Positions 1 through 5,768 of a stretch of 5,987 bases of DNA are shown one piece after another. This DNA comes from an uncultured bacterium (GTDB lineage: Bacteria > Edwardsbacteria > AC1 > EtOH8). The notes beneath the pieces were generated by a model. It was not told where the DNA came from, ran no database searches, and was given only the letters and a program-made list of their open reading frames with translations. The DNA is taken from assembly GCA_937958665.1 (NCBI GenBank), contig CALGNM010000022.1, positions 1-5,987 of the forward strand, given 5' to 3'. Position 1 is the stretch's first letter. Each line of letters begins with the position of its first letter. The position numbers were made by a program, and so were the translations under genes.

Positions 1-46
1 AGATCGTATTCGGTGACTGGAGTTCAGACATGTGCTCTTTCGATCT
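1..46. other. Illumina P7/Read 2 adapter with index (non-biological)
   Basis: Bases 13-46 match the TruSeq Read 2 adapter that begins GTGACTGGAGTTCAGAC and ends CGATCT, with two differences (A for G at 30, T for C at 40). Bases 5-12 (CGTATTCG) sit where the i7 index lies, and AGAT at 1-4 matches the 3' end of the P7 oligo. The same construct occurs in reverse complement at the right end with the complementary index. This is library-construction sequence left in the assembly, not genomic DNA. The adapter match is direct observation from recall of the oligo sequence. Confidence 0.97.
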
Positions 47-260
47 TCTTGTGGTTCGCTCCCTTCTTGGCGGCCCGATCGATCTCAGTGTAGGCGGCGG
101 GCAGCGATTCTGCCTTCAGCCCATCAACCCGGACCTTACGCACCACCCGGCGCATCTTGGACTTGATGGCGGAGTTCCTTTGTTTTTGAACCAAGGCCTG
201 ACGAGCCCTCTTCAATACCGAGCTTTTCTTTTTCTTGACCACCTTTTTGATATCGGCCAC
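47..260 (-). CDS. rpsT: 30S ribosomal protein S20, 3'-truncated by adapter
   Basis: Small, very basic primary 16S rRNA-binding protein of the 30S subunit. The Lys/Arg-rich N-terminus (MADIKKVVKKKKSSVLKR), the middle QRNSAIKSKMRRVVRKV and the late motif IDRAAKKGANHKK are typical of S20. About 71 genuine residues remain of a family length near 85-90, so the last 15 or so are lost. The reading frame runs on into the adapter as IERAHV and stops at 24, but those residues are artefact. The start codon is GTG at 260-258, supported by a strong GGAGGA six bases upstream; no in-frame upstream start is better placed. E. coli rpsT also uses a non-ATG start (UUG), which is linked to its autogenous control, so the weak start here may be functional (inference). 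The gene diverges from scpB. Confidence 0.93.
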
Positions 261-266
261 GATAGT

Positions 267-272
267 TCCTCC
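267..272 (-). promoter_or_regulatory. Shine-Dalgarno site of rpsT
   Basis: On the minus strand GGAGGA lies 6 bases before the GTG start of rpsT. It decides the GTG as the start codon, since no ATG is available in frame near the protein's conserved N-terminus. Confidence 0.85.
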
Positions 273-300
273 AAATTTAGGGGAGTTGATTATTTTATCC

Positions 301-329
301 TTTACAAAGGTATAAAAATATCATATCAT
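301..329 (+). promoter_or_regulatory. Predicted sigma70-type promoter of scpB
   Basis: TTTACA (301-306) and TATCAT (324-329) are separated by the optimal 17 bases, each matching five of six consensus positions. Transcription would start near 336, leaving a leader of about 48 nt before the scpB ATG. The -10 and -35 boxes interleave with those of the divergent rpsT promoter. Confidence 0.6.
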
Positions 330-344
330 TCATATAAAAGTCAA
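315..344 (-). promoter_or_regulatory. Predicted sigma70-type promoter of rpsT
   Basis: Read on the minus strand, TTGACT (344-339) and TATTTT (320-315) are separated by 18 bases, and the -10 is preceded by TGA, an extended -10 (TGn). The start of transcription would fall near 308, giving a leader of about 48 nt that contains the GGAGGA site. The element lies inside an AT-rich gap and overlaps the opposing scpB promoter. It is predicted from consensus only. Confidence 0.65.
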
Positions 345-369
345 GAACAATATTAACCATGCAACAGAT

Positions 370-375
370 GAAGGA
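370..375 (+). promoter_or_regulatory. Shine-Dalgarno site of scpB
   Basis: GAAGGA lies 8 bases before the ATG at 384, a normal spacing, and supports that ATG as the start. Confidence 0.75.
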
Positions 376-383
376 CCCGCTTA

Positions 384-1091
384 ATGGATAGGAAAGAAGC
401 CAAACGGGTAATCGAGGCCCTGCTTTTTGCCACCGATGCCCCCATATCCCTGGCCAAACTGAGGTCACTGCTGGGGGAGGTGGACAACAAGATTCTTCGC
501 CAGCTGATGGCGGAGTTGAAGGAAGAATACGAGAGGGACGAGCACAGCTTTTCTCTGATCGAGGTGGCGGGAGGCTATCAGATATACACCAGGCCGGAAT
601 ACGCTAAGTGGGTCCAGGAGCTATTCCGGGGTAAGCGAGTAGCCAAATTGACGGCGGCGGCCCTGGAGACCCTGGCCATCATAGCCTATAAGCAGCCCAT
701 CATCCGGGGAGACATCGAGGCCATCCGGGGGGTCAACGTCGACGGGGTGATGGCCACCCTAACAGAGCGCGGACTGGTGGCGGTGGTCGGCCGGGACGAG
801 CGTCCGGGGAGGCCCCTGCTCTACGGCACCACCCCAGAATTTCTGCGTTATTTCGGGCTCAGCAGCCTCTCTGACCTGCCCAAGATAGAGGAGTTGGAGG
901 ATTATCTCAAGGAGAAGGAGGCCGAGCGGGAGCTGGTGGAGCAGGAAATAGATGCCGAACTCCGGAAGAACCAGATTCCGAAGCATGGGGTGCAGGAGGA
1001 GGTGGAGTTCGACGACCAGGGCCAGCTGCAGGAACCTCCCCCGGCCCTGGCTGACGGGGAGGGGCAGGAAGACACCCCATCCAGCGAATAG
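384..1091 (+). CDS. scpB: Segregation and condensation protein B (ScpB)
   Basis: ScpB is the winged-helix (kite) subunit of the bacterial Smc-ScpA-ScpB condensin. It dimerises, binds the ScpA kleisin, and helps compact and segregate newly replicated chromosomes. The 235-residue product has the family layout: a first winged-helix domain at about 4-70 (VIEALLFATDAPISLAKL) and a second at about 88-160 carrying the signature LETLAIIAYKQPI (94-106), then IRGV, GRP (142-144), YGTT (147-150), FLRYFGL and LSDLP. After about residue 168 comes a charged helical tail, probably coiled coil, ending in an acidic, proline-containing low-complexity stretch; such tails are variable in the family. No scpA is visible in this window; in many genomes it sits directly upstream, whereas here the upstream neighbour is divergent rpsT. 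The downstream neighbour is convergent. Confidence 0.96.
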   Translation: MDRKEAKRVIEALLFATDAPISLAKLRSLLGEVDNKILRQLMAELKEEYERDEHSFSLIEVAGGYQIYTRPEYAKWVQELFRGKRVAKLTAAALETLAIIAYKQPIIRGDIEAIRGVNVDGVMATLTERGLVAVVGRDERPGRPLLYGTTPEFLRYFGLSSLSDLPKIEELEDYLKEKEAERELVEQEIDAELRKNQIPKHGVQEEVEFDDQGQLQEPPPALADGEGQEDTPSSE

Positions 1092-1103
1092 GGTAAACGA
1101 ACT

Positions 1104-1132
1104 GGACCCCGGGCCTTGGCGGCCCGGGGTCC
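1104..1132. terminator. Perfect hairpin between convergent genes, probable bidirectional terminator
   Basis: GGACCCCGGGCC (1104-1115) and GGCCCGGGGTCC (1121-1132) pair perfectly over 12 bp around the 5-base loop TTGGC. The hairpin starts 13 bp past the scpB stop and directly abuts the TGA of the CorC-like gene on the other strand (1135-1133). Neither side has a proper U-tract: the plus side reads TCAGGGTT and the minus side AGTTCGTTT, which is slightly U-rich. It may terminate both transcripts weakly or protect their 3' ends. Confidence 0.65.
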
Positions 1133-1936
1133 TCAGGGTTGCAGCCTCTTGACCACGATCTTTTCGATCCGGGAACGGCTGGCTGATTCCACCTGGCATT
1201 CCAGGCGGCCTATGGTGAATCTCTCCCCGGGCGATGGGATCCTTTGCAGGGTCTCCATAATGTAGCCCGACAGGGTGTGCGCCCGGCTGGAGAGGTCCTG
1301 CTGGAACAGGCTTTGGAATTTGTCCAAAGGCATCCCGGCATCTACCAACCAGTCACCGTTCTCCAGCAGGCGGTGGTGCCGCATCTTCACGTTGTATTCA
1401 TCGTTGAGTTCGCCCACCACCTGCTCCACCAAGTCCTCGGAGGTAATCATCCCGGTTGGTACCCCGTACTCGTCGATGGCCAGGGCCACCGAGATATTTC
1501 GGCGCCGGAACTCCGCCAAGGCCTGGGCCACCTTCATGGTCTGGGGGAAGAAGTTGGGCAGGCGGATGAACTCCACCGCCCGGATATTGTGGGCCGGCCG
1601 CTTCCAAAACCGGAGCAGCTCCTTGACGTGGATGATGCCGATGATGTTGTCGGGGTCGGTGTCGTAAACCGGGAGACGGGAATGGCCCGATTTGACGAAA
1701 GTATCCACGGTCTGCCCGATGGTCGAGGATGCCTCAAGGCGCACTATTTGCGACTTGGGTATCATGATCGAGGAGATGGGTGTGTCGGCTAAAGATAGTA
1801 TCCTAATCATCATCAGGCCCTCATCGCGGGAGAGCGTTCCCCCCCGCAGGGCCTGGTCCAGCAGGGTTCTCAGCTGGACTGGCGACAGGCTGGACGGTCG
1901 TTTCAGCCTATTCAGCAGGCCGCGTATATCTATCAT
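1133..1936 (-). CDS. CorC/HlyC-family CBS-domain protein (no DUF21 membrane domain)
   Basis: A 267-residue soluble protein of the CorC/HlyC family, linked in enterobacteria to Mg2+/Co2+ efflux or resistance. A first CBS repeat spans about 55-110 (IMIPKSQIV, SRLPVYDTD at 86-94, IIGIIHVKELL). A second spans about 121-180 with DEYG (155-158) and EDLVEQVVGELNDEY (167-181). The C-terminal transporter-associated CorC_HlyC domain covers about 182-267 (GDWLVDAGMPL, HTLSGYIMETL, ERFTIGRLECQV). The DUF21 transmembrane domain of the larger family members is absent, as in E. coli CorC (about 290 residues). The ATG at 1936-1934 is chosen because the protein resembles the family from there, with GGAG four bases before it. 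An in-frame ATG at 2020 would add 28 residues that merely re-read the neighbour's C-terminal codons. The gene overlaps the upstream DUF502 gene by 29 bp, so translation is probably coupled. After DEYG the family usually has GTAGLVT; here it is VPTGMIT. Confidence 0.88.
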   Translation of the reverse strand: MIDIRGLLNRLKRPSSLSPVQLRTLLDQALRGGTLSRDEGLMMIRILSLADTPISSIMIPKSQIVRLEASSTIGQTVDTFVKSGHSRLPVYDTDPDNIIGIIHVKELLRFWKRPAHNIRAVEFIRLPNFFPQTMKVAQALAEFRRRNISVALAIDEYGVPTGMITSEDLVEQVVGELNDEYNVKMRHHRLLENGDWLVDAGMPLDKFQSLFQQDLSSRAHTLSGYIMETLQRIPSPGERFTIGRLECQVESASRSRIEKIVVKRLQP

Positions 1937-2585
1937 CCTGCTCCAGTGAATCAAGAAGGCTGACCTGCCGGGGGGAGACCATTCCCCCCGATACCAGAAG
2001 CTTGATGGCTTGCTCCACACTAAGGTTGACCCGGAACAGCCGGGCCAAGGGGACTACCAGCACCCGCCCTCCGGTGGGGTTGGGGGTGTTCGGTAGATAA
2101 ACTGAAAATCCTAGGCGGCCACCACCCAGATCCCAGGTAGCCTCCGAGGTAAGGAAGCCAAGGGCATAGGTCCCGGGGCGGGGATATTCCACGGCCACGA
2201 CCTCCCGAAAGGCGTATTGGTTGGTGAAGAAATTATCGGTAAACTGCCGGGTGGTGCCGTAGATCATCCTGACCAAAGGTATCCGGGAAAGGAGTCCCTC
2301 CCAGAATTTAAGCAGACGACGGCCCAGCAGATGGGAGGCCAGCAGGCCGACCAGGAAGATAGTGACCATCAGCAGCAGGAAACCCAGTCCCCAACGGGCC
2401 AAAGGCGGCAGGGTCTGAAGGTAGGGAATGTAAATCAGCAGTTCTCCGAGCAGACGCCCGCTCCAAACGAACAGCAGCCAGCATAGGTAGACAGTCAGGC
2501 CCACCGGCAGGATGGCCACCAGTCCGGCCCAGAAGATGCCCTTGAGGCGGCTTCGTTCGGATGGCGGCTGTGTAAGGATGTCCAT
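1908..2585 (-). CDS. DUF502 family membrane protein
   Basis: A 225-residue inner-membrane protein of the DUF502 family, whose biochemical role is not established. Two hydrophobic segments are visible: about 17-41 (after RSRLKG, beginning IFWAGLVAILPVGLTVYL) and about 66-87 (GLGFLLLMVTIFLVGLLASHLL). Family-typical motifs follow: SRIPLVRMIYGTTRQ (99-113), VVAVEYPRPGTYALGFLT (128-145), VYLPNTPNPTGG (161-172) and a late SGGM (198-201). The C-terminal half should lie on one face of the membrane as a compact domain. It is the first gene of a minus-strand pair with the CorC-like gene. No Shine-Dalgarno is well placed: a GGAGG occurs 20 bases before the ATG, too far, and an in-frame TAG two codons upstream rules out a longer start. 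A strong promoter motif ends 6 bases before the ATG, suggesting a leaderless mRNA (inference). Confidence 0.88.
   Translation of the reverse strand: MDILTQPPSERSRLKGIFWAGLVAILPVGLTVYLCWLLFVWSGRLLGELLIYIPYLQTLPPLARWGLGFLLLMVTIFLVGLLASHLLGRRLLKFWEGLLSRIPLVRMIYGTTRQFTDNFFTNQYAFREVVAVEYPRPGTYALGFLTSEATWDLGGGRLGFSVYLPNTPNPTGGRVLVVPLARLFRVNLSVEQAIKLLVSGGMVSPRQVSLLDSLEQDDRYTRPAE
1941..1944 (-). promoter_or_regulatory. Short Shine-Dalgarno site of the CorC-like gene, inside the DUF502 gene
   Basis: On the minus strand GGAG sits 4 bases before the ATG at 1936. It lies within the last codons of the upstream reading frame and helps choose this start over the longer in-frame ATG at 2020. The spacing is short, consistent with reliance on ribosomes arriving from the upstream gene. 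Confidence 0.45.
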
Positions 2586-2591
2586 ATTCTA

Positions 2592-2620
2592 AAAATAACA
2601 CAAAACCTCCACAAGGTCAA
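2592..2620 (-). promoter_or_regulatory. Predicted promoter of the DUF502-CorC pair, leaderless geometry
   Basis: On the minus strand TTGACC (2620-2615) and TATTTT (2597-2592) are 17 bases apart, and the -10 is preceded by TGT (extended -10). Only six bases, TAGAAT, separate the -10 from the ATG at 2585, so transcription should begin at or next to the A of the start codon. The boxes closely resemble those of the rpsT promoter (TTGACT, TGa, TATTTT). Confidence 0.6.
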
Positions 2621-2629
2621 GATATAATT

Positions 2630-4501
2630 ATGCGCTTATACCTGAGATTGTTGGGCTATTTGTCCCCCTACCGCAGGCAATTCGTCCTGTCGATACTGTG
2701 CATGCTGATGCTGGCCCTGTTCTCGGGCGCCTCCTTGGGGGTGATCGCCCCTTTCATGAAGGTGCTGTTCAGCCAGCCGACCGATGCCGTTCAGATCGTC
2801 CCGTCGCTGGTGTTGTCGGACGGGCTGGCCGGGATGTTTCAGCAGGCCAAGGCCTGGTTTCTGTGGTGGCTTTCCAGCGGGGGGCGGGTATCGGGCATTG
2901 CCAAGCTGTGCTGGATAATCCTGGCTGTGTTTTTTATTAAAAACCTCTTCAACTATCTGCAGCGTCTGCTGACGGTTTACATCGAACAGCACATCACCAT
3001 GGATATTCGCAACCTGATGTATGTCCACCTGCAGAGCCTGTCCCTGGGTTATTTCCAGCGGCATAAGGTGGGAGTTATAGTGTCCAGGCTGACCAACGAT
3101 GTTAACATGGTTCGGGGGGCCATCACCGAGGGTTCGCTTTCCATAGTCCGCCAATCCCTGCAGGTGGCGGTGTACCTGGCCATAGTGGTGGTCGCCGCCT
3201 GGAAGCTGTCCCTGGTCGCCATGCTGGTGCTGCCAGGCTGCCTGCTGCTGATAACCCTCATCGGGCGGCGGCTGCGAAAGCGGGGCCGCCAATTACAGGA
3301 GAGGATTGCCGACCTGACGGCGGTGGTCACCGAGACCATATCCGGGATCAGGCTGGTCAAGACTTTCGCTGCGGAGGGGTACGAACAGGAGAAGTTCCGG
3401 CGCTACAACCGCGATTACTACCGGACTGTTTTCCGCTTCGAGAAGATGTCGGCCCTCTCCTCACCGCTGACCGAGTACCTGGGAGCGGCAGTGGGGGTGC
3501 TGATCATCTGGATAGCCAAGGACTACATAGCAGGGGCCGAGGCCATCAGCCCCGAGAGGTTTTTTGTCTTTTTGGCGGCGGCCTTCTCCATGATCCAGCC
3601 GCTGAACGGTCTGGCCAGCGTCAACTCTACCGTCCAGCAGGGCCTGGCGGCGGCGGAAAGGATTTTCGGGTTGCTGGACCAGGTGCCTGAGATCACCGAC
3701 CGGACCGACGCACTGCCGGTGGAGGGGTTCAACCATTCCATTCGTTTTGAGGGGGTGGATTTTTCCTACCGAGCTGGCCCCGGCCCGGATGCCCTAGGCG
3801 ATCAGGAAACCCGGGCTTTGCAGGGGATAAGCCTTGAAATTCCCAAGGGTCAGATGCTGGCCCTGGTTGGGCCATCGGGGGCGGGTAAATCTACCCTGGC
3901 CGACATGATTCCCCGTTTCTACGATCCCACCAAGGGCCAGGTGTTGCTGGATGGACATGACCTGAGGACCCTTGACTCAGGTTCACTGCGCCGCCTGATG
4001 GGTATAGTGGGTCAGGAAACCATCCTGTTTCACGATACCCTGTTCAACAACATCGCCTACGGCAAGCGGGATGCCACCCCGGCCCAGGTGGAGGAAGCCG
4101 CCCGGGCTGCCAATGCCCACCAATTCATCTCCCAGATGCCGGATGGATACCAGACCGTGATCGGGGAGCGGGGGGTCCGTCTATCGGGGGGCGAGCGTCA
4201 GCGGATATCGATCGCCCGGGCCATTCTGAAGAACCCTCCCATCCTGATATTTGACGAGGCCACCTCGGCGCTGGATGCCCAGTCGGAGGCGCTGGTCCAG
4301 CAGGCCATCGACCGCCTGATGTCCAACCGCACCGCCATAGTGATCGCCCACCGTCTGTCCACGGTTCAGCGGGCCGACCGGATAGTGGTGCTGGAGGGCG
4401 GTAGGATAGTGGAAACCGGGCGGCACCAGGAGCTGCTGGACCGCCAGGGACTATACTGGAAGCTCTACAATCTCCAGTTCAACCGGGAGGCGGGCGGCTG
4501 A
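2630..4501 (+). CDS. msbA: MsbA-type ABC exporter (lipid A/lipid flippase), fused permease-ATPase
   Basis: A 623-residue half-transporter of the type I exporter fold; as a homodimer, MsbA flips lipid A-core across the inner membrane using ATP. The N-terminal permease (about 1-345) has six membrane segments, roughly 17-44, 88-117, 172-194, 195-214, 283-300 and 308-330. The ATPase domain (about 370-623) is intact: A-loop Tyr380, Walker A GPSGAGKST (414-422, Lys420), Q-loop Gln462, signature LSGGE (518-522), Walker B ending Asp542-Glu543, D-loop SALD, and H-loop His574. It is about 40 residues longer than E. coli MsbA, owing to a long first extracytoplasmic loop (about 45-87) and a 15-residue insert after the A-loop (about 381-395). 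The GT9 gene four bases downstream supports a glycolipid substrate, but other lipid or drug exporters share this fold. The ATG at 2630 has only a distant AAGG (2613-2616); the MRLYLRLLGYLSPYRR start is typical. Confidence 0.9.
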   Translation: MRLYLRLLGYLSPYRRQFVLSILCMLMLALFSGASLGVIAPFMKVLFSQPTDAVQIVPSLVLSDGLAGMFQQAKAWFLWWLSSGGRVSGIAKLCWIILAVFFIKNLFNYLQRLLTVYIEQHITMDIRNLMYVHLQSLSLGYFQRHKVGVIVSRLTNDVNMVRGAITEGSLSIVRQSLQVAVYLAIVVVAAWKLSLVAMLVLPGCLLLITLIGRRLRKRGRQLQERIADLTAVVTETISGIRLVKTFAAEGYEQEKFRRYNRDYYRTVFRFEKMSALSSPLTEYLGAAVGVLIIWIAKDYIAGAEAISPERFFVFLAAAFSMIQPLNGLASVNSTVQQGLAAAERIFGLLDQVPEITDRTDALPVEGFNHSIRFEGVDFSYRAGPGPDALGDQETRALQGISLEIPKGQMLALVGPSGAGKSTLADMIPRFYDPTKGQVLLDGHDLRTLDSGSLRRLMGIVGQETILFHDTLFNNIAYGKRDATPAQVEEAARAANAHQFISQMPDGYQTVIGERGVRLSGGERQRISIARAILKNPPILIFDEATSALDAQSEALVQQAIDRLMSNRTAIVIAHRLSTVQRADRIVVLEGGRIVETGRHQELLDRQGLYWKLYNLQFNREAGG

Positions 4502-4505
4502 GGAT

Positions 4506-5597
4506 ATGAGGCTGTCGGTGGCTGAGAAAACTTTTAAGGGGGCGCTGATCAAGGTTTTGGCGGCGCTGCTACCCGACCGGAGGTATAGACCGGAGGATGT
4601 GGGACAGGAATCATTGACCAGCGTACTGGTTGTCAGGCAGCATGACCAGCTGGGGGATTTGCTGCTGTCCACCCCGGCCTTCAGAGCTTTGAGGCAGGCC
4701 CTGCCCAAAGCCCGCATCACAGTGGTGGCCCGGGAATATACCTATCGGGTGTTGGAGAACAATCCGGACATCGACCAGATATTGGTGTATCCCGAGAAGC
4801 TGCGATTGGCCTCGCCGGCCAGGCTGTGGCGGCTGTGGAAGGGCCTCAAGGGGCACCAGCTGGCGGTGGTCCTTAACACCGTCTCCCATTCGCTGTCCAG
4901 TGATCTGCTGGCCAGACTCAGCCAGGCCAAGTACGTGTTGGGTTCGGCCGAGAATCCCTTCCCCGGGGTGCGCGACAATGTTTTTTACAGCCTGCTGGCC
5001 CCGGCCCCGGAGGCCAGGCTTCATGAGACCCACCGGAACCTGAAAATACTGGAATACGTGGGCATCAAACCCGCCGAGCTGGGGGAGCGGCTGGAGCTGA
5101 CCAACGACGAGCAGATGGAGGGAAAGGATTTCCTGCTCCGGCAACATCTAAATCCGGAAAGGACGGTAGGCATACACTTGGGGGCCTCCAATCTATGCAA
5201 CCGCTGGCCTTGTACAGAGTATGCCAAGCTCTCCGACTGGCTGATCAGGGAATACGGATACCAGGTGGCCATATTCTGGGGTCCGGGCGAGCAGGAACTG
5301 GGTGAGAGGTTCCTGGGGCTGGCCCAGGAACGGGTGGTGAGCATTTCCGGGTTGGGCATCAGGCAGTTGGCGGCAGTGATCAGGCCCTTGAGGCTGATGG
5401 TCTGCAACGACACTGGGGTGATGCACCTGTCGGCGGCGGTGGGCACCCCCACCTTCGCCATCTTCGGACGGAGCCGTCCGGACTACTGGCGCCCCCTCAA
5501 TCCAAATTTCTACGGGGTGCAGGGCCGGGATAAGACCCGAGCTTCAGCCGAGCTGTCGGTGGTGCAGTCGGGCATCAGACGGATGCTTTCCAAATAA
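4506..5597 (+). CDS. Glycosyltransferase family 9 protein (LPS heptosyltransferase-like)
   Basis: A 363-residue GT-B fold enzyme of family GT9, which includes the ADP-heptose:LPS heptosyltransferases that build the inner core on the cytoplasmic face. The N-terminal half carries RQHDQLGDLLLSTPAFRAL (44-62) with the LGD aspartate Asp51, equivalent to the proposed catalytic base. The donor-binding half has GIHLGAS (222-228), RWP (233-235), CNDTGVMHLSAA (300-311) and AIFGRSRPDYWRP (318-330). The residue two before the WP, usually Lys in WaaC/WaaF (K-x-W-P), is Asn232 here, so the donor may not be ADP-heptose. Residues 1-38 precede the usual family start and look amphipathic and basic (KTFKGALIKVLAALLP), perhaps membrane-associating. 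The ATG at 4506 has AGGA only one base away; GTG at 4518, with GAGG six bases before it, is an alternative start losing four residues. It is co-transcribed with msbA (4-bp gap) and followed by a terminator. Confidence 0.9.
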   Translation: MRLSVAEKTFKGALIKVLAALLPDRRYRPEDVGQESLTSVLVVRQHDQLGDLLLSTPAFRALRQALPKARITVVAREYTYRVLENNPDIDQILVYPEKLRLASPARLWRLWKGLKGHQLAVVLNTVSHSLSSDLLARLSQAKYVLGSAENPFPGVRDNVFYSLLAPAPEARLHETHRNLKILEYVGIKPAELGERLELTNDEQMEGKDFLLRQHLNPERTVGIHLGASNLCNRWPCTEYAKLSDWLIREYGYQVAIFWGPGEQELGERFLGLAQERVVSISGLGIRQLAAVIRPLRLMVCNDTGVMHLSAAVGTPTFAIFGRSRPDYWRPLNPNFYGVQGRDKTRASAELSVVQSGIRRMLSK

Positions 5598-5605
5598 TCC
5601 GATAA

Positions 5606-5638
5606 GGAGGGGCGATCATCCGCCCCTCCGTTTTGTTT
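5606..5638 (+). terminator. Rho-independent terminator of the msbA-GT9 operon
   Basis: GGAGGGGCG (5606-5614) pairs perfectly with CGCCCCTCC (5621-5629) around the loop ATCATC, followed by GTTTTGTTT. It lies 8 bases past the GT9 stop codon, the classic arrangement of a GC-rich stem plus U-tract. Confidence 0.9.
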
Positions 5639-5732
5639 GGGCCAATACATCAACCCATCGGATCATCTTCGGATTATTGAGGCAGAATTGAGGATCTATA
5701 AAAAGGGATTCTATCCAGGGCCGGAGCATCCT

Positions 5733-5762
5733 TTGCATTATTTGCCGGCTTTATGGTAAACT
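5733..5762 (+). promoter_or_regulatory. Predicted promoter of the ABC-F gene, leaderless geometry
   Basis: TTGCAT (5733-5738) and TAAACT (5757-5762) are 18 bases apart, and the -10 is preceded by TGG, an extended -10. The consensus match is modest, but the -10 ends exactly six bases before the ATG at 5769, the same geometry as the DUF502 promoter, and no Shine-Dalgarno lies between. Upstream, 5639-5732 holds only two short ATTGAGG copies (5676-5682, 5687-5693) and no gene. Confidence 0.45.
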
Positions 5763-5768
5763 TACATT

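Noticed and set aside
30-356. Plus-strand ORF of 108 residues across rpsT and the intergenic gap
   Set aside because: It starts inside the adapter, runs antisense to rpsT and continues through promoter DNA.
1244-1792. Plus-strand ORF of 182 residues opposite the CorC-like gene
   Set aside because: Antisense shadow of a GC-rich coding region; its composition resembles no protein family I recognise, and the minus-strand frame has clear CBS domains.
1937-2020. 28-residue N-terminal extension of the CorC-like protein from the ATG at 2020
   Set aside because: It re-reads conserved C-terminal codons of the DUF502 gene in another frame, and similarity to the family begins at the inner Met.
2623-2628. 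Perfect TATAAT just before the msbA start codon
   Set aside because: It ends one base before the ATG, so transcription would start inside the gene; there is no -35 or TGn partner at a usable distance. Probably chance in AT-rich DNA, and the msbA promoter remains unlocated.
2636-3292. Minus-strand ORF of 218 residues opposite the msbA permease
   Set aside because: Gln/His/Pro-rich shadow frame of hydrophobic codons on the other strand, with no recognisable domain.
5595-5676. 8-bp inverted repeat TAATCCGA (5595-5602) / TCGGATTA (5669-5676) flanking the terminator
   Set aside because: Short, far apart and expected by chance; the GC-rich hairpin inside it explains termination on its own.
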